A stretch of 64,000 nt of DNA from Lysobacteraceae bacterium 2PB. GTDB lineage: Bacteria; Pseudomonadota; Gammaproteobacteria; Xanthomonadales; Xanthomonadaceae. Shown in pieces: positions 42,901 through 51,230 of this stretch (position 1 is the stretch's first letter; every line of letters begins with the position of its first letter). The notes beneath the pieces are model-generated. The model had not been told where the DNA came from. It saw only the letters and a list, made by a program, of their open reading frames with translations, and made no database searches. Both the position numbers and the translations under genes were made by a program. The DNA lies in the NCBI GenBank assembly GCA_005502915.1, contig SCMT01000004.1, positions 142,659-206,658 of the forward strand, in the 5' to 3' direction.

Positions 42901-42930
42901 AGCGGCGTGAAGGTGAGTGCCGAGTACTGA
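39928..42930 (+). CDS. Secreted microbial collagenase (peptidase M9) with PKD and two PPC domains
   Basis: 1,000 residues. Signal-like start (KRKALLLGASAATVAVLSYA). After a propeptide-like region comes the M9 N-terminal domain (about 150-450) and the catalytic domain with HEYVH at 556-560 (THEYVHYLDGRFN) and the third zinc ligand region WIEGLAEYMSY. A PKD domain (about 695-785: PTANFSVTTSGLVASFTDAS) and two PPC-type domains (about 790-885 and 895-1000) mediate substrate binding. The enzyme would degrade collagen outside the cell after type II secretion. GGGAGAC precedes ATG 39928. The modular C-terminus is common in lytic Lysobacter-type bacteria. Confidence 0.93.
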   Translation: MSFVQNKRKALLLGASAATVAVLSYAATTGQWFAGETRTSHAGAMHASAQHAGAQQGTSAALAGEQARMPGSPFVSPVSRRMPSLEDQIVGGHIQARPLSPSMRLPRQPAVAREHTSYDHGHSRKDMLRRPSFRTPHAYRLRTGRAVSTAAVCNPSSFQSLSGSALVTAVKSADVSCINELFSVSGSAAFNTFRESQMVTIANALRSSASAYNGTNADSTLQLIVFLRAGYYVQFYDPAVGSYGQPLKSAIGPALDAFYNNANFGLVNDTHGEILAEYVTLIDSSTENARMLPAVKRLLSSYGSGHNAYHWMKVAVNNTFTVMFRGHQNADFRTLVQSDSSIVDSLYNFANANFSRLGTAEDYMVVNAGREAARFLQYSGSLKSLASSRVKALGDRSSITGVTAPLWVGLGDLVNYYDGANCSYYNMCNFQARVEAAALPISHTCSPTLKIRAQAMTSAQLASTCTIVAGQETFFHDQLATGRTPVPNDNNTALEMVVFNSSTDYGTYAGAIFGIDTNNGGMYLEGNPATVGNQARFIAYEAEWVLPSFEIWNLTHEYVHYLDGRFNLYGDFGASIAKKTVWWIEGLAEYMSYSYRNLAYTAAQQEAAKGTYPISTIFRNDYNSGQTRVYNWGYLAVRYMFEKRRPQVTTILGNVRPGNYNGYESFMNGIGTQYDADFKAWLPCVANPNASGCGGTVNTPPTANFSVTTSGLVASFTDASSDPDGSIASRSWNFGDGTTSTATSPSKTYATAGTYSVVLTVTDNRGATATRTQSVTVAAVPPPTDNVLANGVARTGLAAATGQKLAFVMDVPAGATNLKFTMAGGTGDADLYVRFGSAPTTTTYDCRPYLSGNGETCTIANVQAGRYHVMVNAYSTFSGVSLTGSYTPSTALPECTAARADELGRNCSRSNLSATQGNYVYMYLLVPPGTAQIRLTASGGTGNADLYASTVSWATTSSSYVSRNAGNGESIVIANPPAGYLYVSLHAATNFSGVKVSAEY

Positions 42931-42952
42931 TCCTCCTGCAGTACTCACTCCG

Positions 42953-42973
42953 CCGGCGGGCAACGCCCGCCGG
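42953..42973 (+). terminator. Terminator hairpin after the collagenase gene
   Basis: CCGGCGGGC and GCCCGCCGG form a strong stem 22 bases past the stop, followed by TCTTGCC, which is only slightly T-rich. Confidence 0.6.
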
Positions 42974-43123
42974 TCTTGCCGCCATGTGGTGCCGGCTAAC
43001 CGCCCCCGGGGCGCCGGATTCGCGGCCGGGGCGGATGCGCATGACGCGTCCGCCCCGTTTTTGCGTGCCTGCACATGGATTTGAAAGCGGTCGCGATGTG
43101 GTTCACGACATGAGAAAAATCAT

Positions 43124-43198
43124 CGTCATCCTCGAGCAAGCGAGGACCCAGCCTACCGCCGCGGCCATGCATGGGTCCTCGCTTGCGCGAGGATGACG
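43124..43198. repeat. Inverted intergenic repeat, family B
   Basis: The left arm 43124-43150 (CGTCATCCTCGAGCAAGCGA, then GGACCCA) and the right arm 43172-43198 are complementary with a single mismatch. The sequence resembles REP-like elements found between genes in this family. It ends about 155 bases before the metalloprotease start. Its core GTCATCC resembles the end of family A, which suggests a shared origin. Confidence 0.7.
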
Positions 43199-43354
43199 TT
43201 GCTTCCCTTGGCCAGGCTTTCTGTTGATCGAAGAGCGGTCGCGACACCCCTTGAAGCAAAGATGCCGGGATGGCCCGCCATGCCCCAGCGCCTTGATTTG
43301 TCGAAGACCCCCGCGCTACGGTGCGCCGGGTCGCCCCGGAACAACGAGAACGTG

Positions 43355-45757
43355 ATGCATCGACTGCTCCTCGCCCTGTGCTGCGCCACCGGCCTGTTCG
43401 CCGCGACGCCGATCCTCGCCGCGTCGCCGGCCGCCGCGCCCAAGCCGGCATCCGCATCGACACCCGCCGCCAGCTTCGCCGCCGTCGATGCCGATCGCAG
43501 CAGCGGCCGCGTCCGCATCGACCTCGCCACCGTGCCTCGCGAATTCCTGATGGTCGCCACGCTCGAGCGCGCCATCGGCTCCAACGACATCGGCCTGGAT
43601 CGCGCGCAGAACGTCGATCCTCTGCTGGTCGAATTCCGTCGCGCCGGCAAGCGCGTGCTGCTGGTGCAGAAGAACATGCGCTTCGTCGCGCGCTCGGCCG
43701 ATGCCGACGAAGCCGCGGCCACGCGCGACGCCTTCGCTGAATCGGTCGTCTGGTCCGGCGAGATCGCGACCGATGCGGCCGGTCGCCAGTGGCTCGACAT
43801 CGGCGGCCTGCTCGCCAGCGATCTGATCGGCGTCGCCGATCGCCTCGACGCGACGAAGCAGGGCAAGCATGCGCTCTCCGCCGAGCGCAGCGCCGTGCTC
43901 GCCGAAGACACCCGCGTGTTTCCCGACAATGCCGAATTCGCGGCGCTGCTCACCTTCACCGGCGAGGGGCAGGGCGGATTCGCGCGTCAGGCGGCCGCCG
44001 ATGCCCGGCGCATCACCGTCAAGCAGCGCGTGAGCTTCGTGCGCCTGCCCGGCGCCGGCTACACGCCGCGCGCCTACCATCCCGGCTCCGGCGCCTACAG
44101 CCATGCCTTCTTCGATTTCGCGCAGCCGATCGATCGCAACCTCGAAGTGCGCCTGCAGCCGCGCTTCCGCTTGGAAAAGCTCGATCCAAATGCGCCGCGC
44201 AGCCGGGTGAAGAAGCCGATCGTGTTCTATCTCGATCGCGGCACGCCCGAGCCGATACGCAGCGCGCTGCTCGAAGGCGCGAACTGGTGGAAGGCCGCGT
44301 TCGAATCCGCCGGCTACATCGATGCCTTCCGCGCCGAACTCGCGCCCGAAGGCATGTCGATGAGCGACGTGCGCTACAACACCATCACCTGGACGCATCG
44401 CGCCACGCGCGGCTGGTCCTACGGCGGTGGCCTCGTCGATCCGCGCACCGGCGAGATCATCAAGGGCTACGTGAACCTCGGCTCGCAGCGCGTGCGCCAG
44501 GACCTGCTGATCGCCGAGGGCCTGCTCGCGCCGCATCGTCCGGGTGCCGATCCTGCGCTGATGGAGGAAGCGAAGCGCATGGCGCTCGATCGCCTGAAGC
44601 AGCTCTCGGCGCATGAGGTCGGCCATGCGCTCGGCTTCGCGCACAATTTCGCCGCCAGCCGCACCGGCGAGGGCTCGGTGCTGGATTATCCGCATCCGAT
44701 GATCGCCCTCGGCGCCGACGGCCAGCCGCGCCTCGCGTCGGCCTATCGCACCGGGACCAGCGATTGGGACCATTTCCTCGTCGCGCACGGCTACGGCGAG
44801 TTTCCGGCGGACCGCGAGGCGGCGGAGCTGGCGCGGCTGCGCGCCGACATCGCGGCGAAGGGCTATGCCTACGTGTCCGATCCCGATGCGCGCGTCGGCG
44901 GCGACGTGCATGCCGAAGGCGTGCTGTGGGACATCCCCGGCGACCCGCTCGACGGTCTCGACCACCTGCTGCGTGTGCGCAAGGCCGCGCTCGCGCGCTT
45001 CGCCGAAGGCGCGCTGCCGCCGGATCGCCAGGCCGGCGACGCCGAGCGCCGCCTCGTGCCGATCTACCTGCTGCACCGCTACCAGACCGAAGCCGCGATG
45101 CGCCTGCTCGGCGGCGGCGAATACCGGTACGGTCTGATCGGCGACAAGCCCGGCGGCGTGCGTGCCACCGACGGCGCGCGCCAGGCGAAGGCGCTGGCGG
45201 CCGCGTCGTCGCTGCTGTCGCTCGACGTGCTGTCGTTGCCGTCATCGGTGCTCGCCGTGCTGTCGCCGCCCTCGAACGAATATGCGCGCAGCGTCGAATA
45301 CATCGACACGCGCATGGCGCCGGTGTTCGATCCCGTGCAGGCCGCCGCGGTGGCCTCCGCGCTGGTCGCGCAGCAGGGCTTCCATCCCGCGCGACTCAAC
45401 CGGCTCGCGTGGCAGCACGGGCAGGACGCGGTCGTGCCGTCGCCTGCGGACGTGTTCGATGCCCTGGTCGCGCGACCGTGGCGTGAAGCGCCGGCCTCAG
45501 GGCAGGGCGCGCTGCTGCAGTCCTCGCGCAACTGGACGATGCTCGATGCCGCGCTGCTCGCGCTCGATGGCGGCGAACTGCATGCCGGCGTCGCTGCGCA
45601 GTGGCGCGCCGCGCTGCGCGCGTTCGCGGATGCGCAGGGCCGCGCGAAGGATGCCGATCGCCAGGCCGCCGCCGCGCACGTGCGTCGCCATCTCGACGAT
45701 TCCACCTCGGTGAAGCTGCGCCCGCTGCCGACGATCCCGCCCGGCGCGCCGATCTGA
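43355..45757 (+). CDS. Secreted zinc metalloprotease, DUF5117/DUF4953 metzincin-like family
   Basis: 800 residues. A signal peptide (MHRLLLALCCATGLFAATPILA) is followed by a proline/alanine linker. The zinc motif HEVGHALGFAH at 420-430 is an extended HExxHxxGxxH metzincin site (SAHEVGHALGFAHNFAAS). Upstream, VKKPIVFYLDRGTPEPIRSA and YNTITWTHRATRGWSYGGG are conserved features of the DUF5117/DUF5118 group of bacterial zinc proteases. ATG 43355 directly follows a GTG; both are possible. Target proteins are unknown; secretion to the periplasm or beyond is inferred from the signal. It and the collagenase form a co-directional protease pair with a terminator between. Confidence 0.88.
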   Translation: MHRLLLALCCATGLFAATPILAASPAAAPKPASASTPAASFAAVDADRSSGRVRIDLATVPREFLMVATLERAIGSNDIGLDRAQNVDPLLVEFRRAGKRVLLVQKNMRFVARSADADEAAATRDAFAESVVWSGEIATDAAGRQWLDIGGLLASDLIGVADRLDATKQGKHALSAERSAVLAEDTRVFPDNAEFAALLTFTGEGQGGFARQAAADARRITVKQRVSFVRLPGAGYTPRAYHPGSGAYSHAFFDFAQPIDRNLEVRLQPRFRLEKLDPNAPRSRVKKPIVFYLDRGTPEPIRSALLEGANWWKAAFESAGYIDAFRAELAPEGMSMSDVRYNTITWTHRATRGWSYGGGLVDPRTGEIIKGYVNLGSQRVRQDLLIAEGLLAPHRPGADPALMEEAKRMALDRLKQLSAHEVGHALGFAHNFAASRTGEGSVLDYPHPMIALGADGQPRLASAYRTGTSDWDHFLVAHGYGEFPADREAAELARLRADIAAKGYAYVSDPDARVGGDVHAEGVLWDIPGDPLDGLDHLLRVRKAALARFAEGALPPDRQAGDAERRLVPIYLLHRYQTEAAMRLLGGGEYRYGLIGDKPGGVRATDGARQAKALAAASSLLSLDVLSLPSSVLAVLSPPSNEYARSVEYIDTRMAPVFDPVQAAAVASALVAQQGFHPARLNRLAWQHGQDAVVPSPADVFDALVARPWREAPASGQGALLQSSRNWTMLDAALLALDGGELHAGVAAQWRAALRAFADAQGRAKDADRQAAAAHVRRHLDDSTSVKLRPLPTIPPGAPI

Positions 45758-45842
45758 TCTGCCTTGGCTCGCTCCCGCACGCGCGGGAGGATTGGGGGGC
45801 TGCGACATCCATGTGCGCTCACATCATCGCGAGCGCTCATCC

Positions 45843-45929
45843 CTGTCATCCCGAGCGCAGCGAGGGACCTGCTGTTCGCTCTTGATCTTCAATGGAAAAG
45901 CAGGTCCCTCGCTGCGCTCGGGATGACAG
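45843..45929. repeat. Long inverted intergenic repeat, family A copy 2
   Basis: Left arm 45843-45873 (CTGTCATCCCGAGCGCAGCG, then AGGGACCTGCT) and a complementary right arm 45898-45929, almost perfect. It is the same unit as 2564-2681. It lies between convergent genes (metalloprotease and M48 protease), as the first copy does, so it may double as a transcription barrier. Confidence 0.78.
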
Positions 45930-45965
45930 CGGGAAAGGCCGGCGAAACGCGGTGATCGTGCTGGC

Positions 45966-46865
45966 CTATTGCTGCGCCTCGCGGCAGAACTTCTTCCGGT
46001 ACTCCATCGCCTTCGGCATCAGCGCCTGCAGGTTCTGGATGCGCGTGCCCGGATTCGGATGCGTGGACGAGAACTCCGGCGGCGCCTGGCCGCCGCTGGC
46101 CTGGCTCATGCGTTCCCACAGCGGCACGGACTCCTGCGGATCGAAGCAGGCGGCGGCGGCCAGCATCAGGCCCACTTCGTCCGCCTGCGTCTCGTGCTTG
46201 CGCGCGTAGGGCAGCAGGTAGCCGTAGCCCATCGCCGCCTGGATCATCTGCTGCTGCTGCGGGTCCATGCCGCTCATGCTGCCGGCCATCTGGCCGATCT
46301 GGCTGAGCTTCTGCTGCGACATCCGCTGCGCGCCGTGGCGGAGCAGGGCATGCGCGATCTCGTGGCCCATCACCACCGCCACCGCATCGGCGTTCTGCGC
46401 CACCGGCAGCAGGCCGGTGTAGACCGCCATCTTGCCGCCTGGCAGGCAGAACGCGTTCGCCTGCGGCGACTCGATCACGTTCACGTCCCACTCGAATTCA
46501 CGCCAGAAGCCGTTCGGCTGCTTGCCGTTCTCGGCGGCCAGCGCCGCTTCCACTTCCGGCACCTTCGCGATCAGCCGTCGCGCGATCTCGCGCACCTGAC
46601 GCGCCACCTGCGAATTCGGGTCGACCGGGCGTTCCTTCGACAGGATGTCCTCGTACGCCTGCAGGCCCAGCGCCTTCTCCTCGTTCACCGAGATGCTGCT
46701 GTCGATCAGCACCTGTTCGCCGGTGTACGGGTCCTCGGTGCGGTTCGAAAACCAGTAGTACGCGCCGTACAGGAGGAAGCCGATGAGGAGGATGAAGCGC
46801 GGATTGATGCCGCCGCGGCGCTGTCCGCCATGCTGCTGTCCGCCGCCGAAAGGGTTCTGTCGCAT
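45966..46865 (-). CDS. M48-family zinc metalloprotease, membrane-anchored
   Basis: 299 residues. A glycine/glutamine-rich cytoplasmic start (QNPFGGGQQHGGQRRGG) leads to one membrane helix (FILLIGFLLYGAYYWF). The peptidase domain carries HEIAH in VVMGHEIAHALLRHGAQRMS and the downstream glutamate in HETQADEVGLMLAAAA. This is the M48 (Ste24/LoiP-type) pattern, with a role in quality control of envelope proteins being plausible. The STHPNPGTRIQNLQALMPKA end is typical. It follows the FGE-like gene on the same strand by 43 bases and may form an operon with it. Confidence 0.92.
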   Translation of the reverse strand: MRQNPFGGGQQHGGQRRGGINPRFILLIGFLLYGAYYWFSNRTEDPYTGEQVLIDSSISVNEEKALGLQAYEDILSKERPVDPNSQVARQVREIARRLIAKVPEVEAALAAENGKQPNGFWREFEWDVNVIESPQANAFCLPGGKMAVYTGLLPVAQNADAVAVVMGHEIAHALLRHGAQRMSQQKLSQIGQMAGSMSGMDPQQQQMIQAAMGYGYLLPYARKHETQADEVGLMLAAAACFDPQESVPLWERMSQASGGQAPPEFSSTHPNPGTRIQNLQALMPKAMEYRKKFCREAQQ

Positions 46866-46908
46866 CGTGTCGTCCTCGTATGGGCCTGTCGGCTTGGCGC
46901 GTATTGAT

Positions 46909-48792
46909 TCAGATGTCGCGGACCACGCGGAAACCCACCACCGCGTTGGTGCTGTCGTACTCCGCATGGCGTCGCCACGCCGCGCGCGTCTGCGCCGGTG
47001 CGTTCGACCATGCGCCGCCGCGCACCACGCGTGTGCGGCAGCCCGGATTCACCCAGGCTTCGCCGTTGGTGGGCGCGCGGCGGTAGCCATCATGCCAGCA
47101 ATCGGTGACCCACTCGCTCACGTTGCCTTCCATGTCGTAGGCGCCGAACGCGTTCGCACGGAAGCGCGCCACCGGCGCAGGGCCCCAGTAACCATCGCGA
47201 TAGCCCACGAAGGCATTGCCCCAGCTGCGTCCCGCCGGCGAGCGGTCGCCGCCGCCGGTGAGGTTGCCGGTGCCGGGCGTCGGTGGCTGGTCGCCCCACG
47301 GATACCGGCCCGGCTGGCCCGCGCGCAGCACGTATTCGAACTCCGCCTCGCTCGGCAATCGGTAACGCTGGCCGCTGCGCTCCGACAGCCAGCGCGCGTA
47401 GGCCTCGGCGTCCTTCGCGCTGACGTGCAGCACCGGCATGTCGTCTGCGGCCGGTCGGCCCATGTGGTCGTGGCGCCAGTCCACGCCGCTGCGCCGCACG
47501 AAGGTGCCGCCGCGTTCGTCGTACACCAGCGAATGCCCGCGCCGTTCCGCGCGCGGCTTGTGCCCGGTGGCCTGCAGGAAGCGGCGGAACTCGCCCACCG
47601 TGGTCTCGGTGACCGCGATCGCGAAGCCCCGGTCGAAGCGCACGTAGCGCGAAGGCCGCTCCGACCCGCTCGCATCCGGCTCGGTGTCGCGCGCGCCCAT
47701 GCGGAAACCGCCATGCGGCACCACCACCATGCGCGGCCCGCGCCCGCCGCCTTGCAGCGCATCGGTGAAGCGCTGCCCCGGGCGCATCAGCCCGTAGTGC
47801 GCGGCCATGTCGATCCGCGTGCGCAGCTCCTTCGCCGACGCATCGCCCGGCGGCGCGATGCGCAGCATCACCGCCAGCAGCTCGCGTGCCTTTTCCAGGT
47901 TGTTGCGTTGCCCGGGCCGCGCCAGCAGCGCCAGGCCTTCGTCGCGCAGCAACGCGATCTGGAAGCGGCGGATCTCCTCGACCTGCTCGCGCCCGGCCTG
48001 CACCGCGCCGAATCCCGGCCGCACCTTGTCCGCCTCCGCCAGCCAGCGCTCGGCGGCAATGAAATCCGCGCGCACCGCCGCCTCCTCGGCGCGCCGGATC
48101 AGCGCGCTTTCCACCGCCGCCACGCCCTGCATCGCGCGCGGCTGCCCGGGCTGCAGCGCCAGCGCCTTGCGGAACAGCGGCAGCGCACCGTCGCCCCCCT
48201 GCTCGCCGAGCTTGTCGTCCGCCAGCGCGCGCTCGCCGGCCTCGTTCAGCGCCCACAGCTCGTCGGCCAGGTCCAGTCGCTGCAAGTAGGCCGCGCCGTC
48301 CTCGGTCCGCTGCATCTCCACCGCGCGCATCACCGCCGCGATGGCGTGCGCACGCCGCAGCGCCGCCTCGTCGTCGCCGGCCTGCGCCAGCGCCTCGTCG
48401 CCGGCATCGCGCAGGCGCTCCAGCGCCCGCTCCAGGCCCAGTGCGGCCTGGCCGTCCTCGCGGTTGAAGTCGAGCAGGGCGAGGTAGAGCGGAATGGCCG
48501 CTTCGCCGTCCTCGAACAGATGGTCCCGGGCCAGCGCCGCCGCCGCTCGGCGATGTGCCGCCTGCGGGTTGGCCGGGTCGAACACCGCGATCGGCCGCCG
48601 CCAGGTCAGCTGCTCAGCGATCGCATGGTCCCCGCCGATGGTCACCTGGCCCTCGGGCCGGGCCTCGCCGTCGGGCGTCTTCGCCCCGTCCGAACGGTCG
48701 CCGCCGCAGGCGGCCAGCAGCCCCAGCGCGGCTGACAACGCCAGCCCCCGCCATGCCACCGCCTTCGCCCGTCGATCGATGCCCGCGTTCAA
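46909..48792 (-). CDS. Formylglycine-generating-enzyme-like (SUMF1) lipoprotein with helical repeats
   Basis: 627 residues from TTG 48792, chosen because GGGAG lies six bases upstream and the lipoprotein signal follows at once (WRGLALSAALGLLAACGG). A helical TPR-like region covers about 60-370. The C-terminal ~240 residues are an FGE-sulfatase domain (GGFRMGARDTEPDASGSERP, FGAYDMEGNVSEWVTDC, VVRGGAWSNAPAQTR, GFRVV). The domain in true FGE converts sulfatase cysteine to formylglycine; many bacterial lipoprotein relatives are not known to be active, and no sulfatase is near here. It is probably periplasmic or surface lipoprotein. M48 protease is next. Confidence 0.85.
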   Translation of the reverse strand: MNAGIDRRAKAVAWRGLALSAALGLLAACGGDRSDGAKTPDGEARPEGQVTIGGDHAIAEQLTWRRPIAVFDPANPQAAHRRAAAALARDHLFEDGEAAIPLYLALLDFNREDGQAALGLERALERLRDAGDEALAQAGDDEAALRRAHAIAAVMRAVEMQRTEDGAAYLQRLDLADELWALNEAGERALADDKLGEQGGDGALPLFRKALALQPGQPRAMQGVAAVESALIRRAEEAAVRADFIAAERWLAEADKVRPGFGAVQAGREQVEEIRRFQIALLRDEGLALLARPGQRNNLEKARELLAVMLRIAPPGDASAKELRTRIDMAAHYGLMRPGQRFTDALQGGGRGPRMVVVPHGGFRMGARDTEPDASGSERPSRYVRFDRGFAIAVTETTVGEFRRFLQATGHKPRAERRGHSLVYDERGGTFVRRSGVDWRHDHMGRPAADDMPVLHVSAKDAEAYARWLSERSGQRYRLPSEAEFEYVLRAGQPGRYPWGDQPPTPGTGNLTGGGDRSPAGRSWGNAFVGYRDGYWGPAPVARFRANAFGAYDMEGNVSEWVTDCWHDGYRRAPTNGEAWVNPGCRTRVVRGGAWSNAPAQTRAAWRRHAEYDSTNAVVGFRVVRDI

Positions 48793-48888
48793 TCTTCGCT
48801 CCCGTGCCCGACGGTCACCGTAGCGGGTCACGCCTGACCCGGACCGCACTCCGGTAGCATAACGGCCCCTCACTTCCGGACCGAGCCC

Positions 48889-50004
48889 GTGCCGCGCTGG
48901 ATCGACACCCCCGCACCGCTGAACGCGCTGCACGACACGCTCATCGCCGCCGCGTCCGCCGGCACCGCTCCCGTCATCGGCCTCGACACCGAGTTCGTCC
49001 GCGAACGCACCTACTGGCCGCAGCTGGCCCTGGTGCAGATCAGCACCGCCGACGGCGACATCCTCCTCGTCGACCCCCTGCGCCCCGGCGTGCCCGAGGC
49101 CCTGGCCGCGATCCTCGCCGACACCCGCATCCTCAAGGTCATGCACAGCGCCGGCGAAGACCTCGTCGCCTTCAAGCACGCCTGCAAGGCCCTGCCCGAA
49201 CCCCTGTTCGACACCCAGATCGCCGCCGCGCTCACTGGCGTCGGCGCCGGGCTGGGCTACCAGCGCATCCTGCTCGAACTGCTCGGCGTGAACGTCGACA
49301 AGGGCGAGACCCGCTCCGACTGGCTGCGCCGCCCGCTGTCCGAGTCGCAGCTGCACTACGCCGCCGACGACGTGCGCCACCTCCACGCCCTGCATCGCGA
49401 GCTGGTCGACAAGCTCGACCTGTTCGACCGCCACGCCTGGCTGCAGGAAGACTGCGCCCGCATGCTCGCCAACGCCGCCCAGGACGACGGCGACCGCTGG
49501 CCGCACCTCGGCATGCGCACCGCCCAGTTCCTCGACCGCGACGGCCAGGTCCGCCTGCTGCGCCTGCTGCGCTGGCGCGACGCCTACGCCCGCGACCACG
49601 ACCGCCCGCGCAGCTGGATCCTCGACAACGAACTCGCCGCCGGCCTCGCCCGCACCCCGCCGCGCGACCTCGCCGACCTGCAGCGCGCCTTCGACGCCTC
49701 GCCCAAGGCCCCGCGCAAGCTCGCCGCGCAGATCCTCGCCGCCGTGCAGACCCCACTGCCCGACGAAGCCGACATGCCCCCCGCCAAGGGCGACGACCGC
49801 GACCGCGCCACCTACAAGCAGCTGCAGCAGGCCGTCGCCGCCCGCAGCGCCGAACTGGGCCTCCCCGACGGCGTCCTCGCCTCCCGCCGCTGGCTCGAAG
49901 CCCTGCAGGACGGCGAAGACTGGCCCGGCGCCCTCTCCGGCTGGCGCCGCACCCAGCTCGAACCCGCCCTGGCCCCCGTCCTCGCCACGATTGGCAAGCG
50001 CTGA
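48889..50004 (+). CDS. rnd: Ribonuclease D
   Basis: 371 residues from GTG 48889. DEDDy exonuclease: IGLDTEFVRERTYWPQLALV holds the first D-E pair, KVMHSAGEDLVAFKHA the second acid, and LHYAADDVRHLHALH the last D with its tyrosine. HRDC domains follow (about 205-290 and 290-371, HLGMRTAQFL...YKQLQQAVAARSAELGL). It trims 3' ends of structured RNAs including tRNAs. Its 3' end holds the promoter of the tRNA-Ala gene that follows within 80 bases. Confidence 0.95.
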   Translation: MPRWIDTPAPLNALHDTLIAAASAGTAPVIGLDTEFVRERTYWPQLALVQISTADGDILLVDPLRPGVPEALAAILADTRILKVMHSAGEDLVAFKHACKALPEPLFDTQIAAALTGVGAGLGYQRILLELLGVNVDKGETRSDWLRRPLSESQLHYAADDVRHLHALHRELVDKLDLFDRHAWLQEDCARMLANAAQDDGDRWPHLGMRTAQFLDRDGQVRLLRLLRWRDAYARDHDRPRSWILDNELAAGLARTPPRDLADLQRAFDASPKAPRKLAAQILAAVQTPLPDEADMPPAKGDDRDRATYKQLQQAVAARSAELGLPDGVLASRRWLEALQDGEDWPGALSGWRRTQLEPALAPVLATIGKR

Positions 50005-50020
50005 CCCACCGGCTTATACT
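49991..50020 (+). promoter_or_regulatory. Sigma-70 promoter of tRNA-Ala
   Basis: TTGGCA at 49991-49996, 18 bases, then TATACT at 50015-50020, about 63 bases before the tRNA. It lies within the last codons of rnd and just past its stop. Confidence 0.65.
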
Positions 50021-50082
50021 GCGCACCCGCGCGGGCATCGCCCGCAGCCGCAAGTCCCCCAAGGCTTGCCGCACAGCATCAC

Positions 50083-50158
<76 letters not shown>

Positions 50159-50165
50159 ATCCAAG

Positions 50166-50199
50166 ACGCCCAACCGTTCTCGGTTGGGCGTTTTCTTTT
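50166..50199 (+). terminator. Rho-independent terminator after tRNA-Ala
   Basis: ACGCCCAACCG, a TTCT loop and CGGTTGGGCGT form an 11-bp stem followed by TTTCTTTT, a textbook intrinsic terminator eight bases after the tRNA. Confidence 0.88.
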
Positions 50200-50408
50200 A
50201 GCGCTGCAAGGGCGAATCGGTCCCCGAGTAGCGGCAGGCCTGCAAGTCTTTCTATGGAATCGCCTCTACCTCGTCGCCCCCTGAAAAACTCCGCCACTGC
50301 ATGATTTGAAGCGCTTTCCGCCAATTTCATGCGTGCGGACACTGCAGGAAACCGCTATGCACGCACCGGTTTTCTGGCAATTCCGGACAGGGAATGCGGC
50401 GAGGCAAG

Positions 50409-51230
50409 ATGGCATCGGACACGGGCAAGCAGCGTGCGGGCCAGTTGTTCCGTTCCCGCCTGGACTCGCAGATCGACCTGCGCCATCCCTTGGTGCAACT
50501 GGCCGGACGCATGCCCTGGGCCGAGCTGGATGATGCGCTCTCGGCGACGCTGCCGCCTGCGCCGGTCGGCGGCGGTCACCCGGCGCTGCCGGTGCGGCTG
50601 ATGGCGGGCCTGCTGTACCTGAAGCACGCCAACGTCCCGTCCAATGAAGACGTGCGCTGGCGCTGGCTGTAGAACCCGTACTGGCAGTTCTTCACCCGCG
50701 AGGTGTTCTTCAAGACGCGGCTGCCCTGCGATCCCGGTTCGCTCACGCGCTGGCGCAAGCGGCTGGGCGAGGCAGGGATGGAGGAGTTGCTGACGCAGGC
50801 GATCACGGCGCGCGATCTGGAGCGGGCGATCGTGGACACGACGGTCCCGGAGAAGGAGGTGGTGTATCCGACCGACAGCCGCTTGCTGGAAGCTGGCCGT
50901 CGCAAGCTGGTGCTGCTGGGAAAGCGGTACGGCATCGCGTTGAGACAAAGCTACGAGCGTGAAGGGCCGAAATCGCGTCGCCGCGCGGGCGGCTATGCGC
51001 ACGCGAAGCAATACAAGCGGATGAAGCGGATATTGCGGAGATAGAGGACGATTCTGGGGCGCGTGATTCGCGACATCGAGCGCAAGCTGGCGGGCGCGCG
51101 CGAAGCGGCAAAACACGCGCTGTCGATGTGACTGGAGCGTGCGCGGCGGCTGCACGCGCAGCGCCCGAAGGACAAAGGGATGAAGGTGTCCTTCGAGGTC
51201 CCGGGGGAAATCACGGTGTTGAGGGGGGGA
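50409..51230 (+). pseudogene. Decayed IS5-family transposase
   Basis: The frame from ATG 50409 (MASDTGKQRAGQLFRSRLDS) matches IS5-family transposases in order: LRHPLVQLAGRMPWAELDDA, AGLLYLKHANVPSNEDV, NPYWQFFTREVFF, DPGSLTRWRKRLGEAGMEEL, VDTTVPEKEVVYPTDSRLLE, YAHAKQYKRMKRILRR. Three in-frame stops (50670, 51042, 51129) break it, without frame shifts before 51200. Residual homology, for example HAQRPKDKGMKVS, continues to about 51200, and the catalytic C-terminal third is missing. It is therefore a dead, truncated IS copy. No complete terminal inverted repeats could be identified. It is located just inside the boundary where composition changes after tRNA-Ala. Confidence 0.85.

Larger units (their letters stand above)
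42931..43354 (+). other. Intergenic region between two protease genes
   Basis: About 420 bases with a terminator hairpin (42953-42973), a GC-rich tract and an inverted repeat element (43124-43198) that are listed separately. No supported gene. A plus-strand reading frame continues into the next gene from 43193, but the translated part before 43355 is not convincing. Confidence 0.5.

Noticed and set aside
39358..43074. 1,238-residue open frame on the minus strand opposite the collagenase
   Set aside because: It is the antisense of a well-supported M9 collagenase. Its translation is R/H/V/A-rich without domains and arises from high third-position GC.
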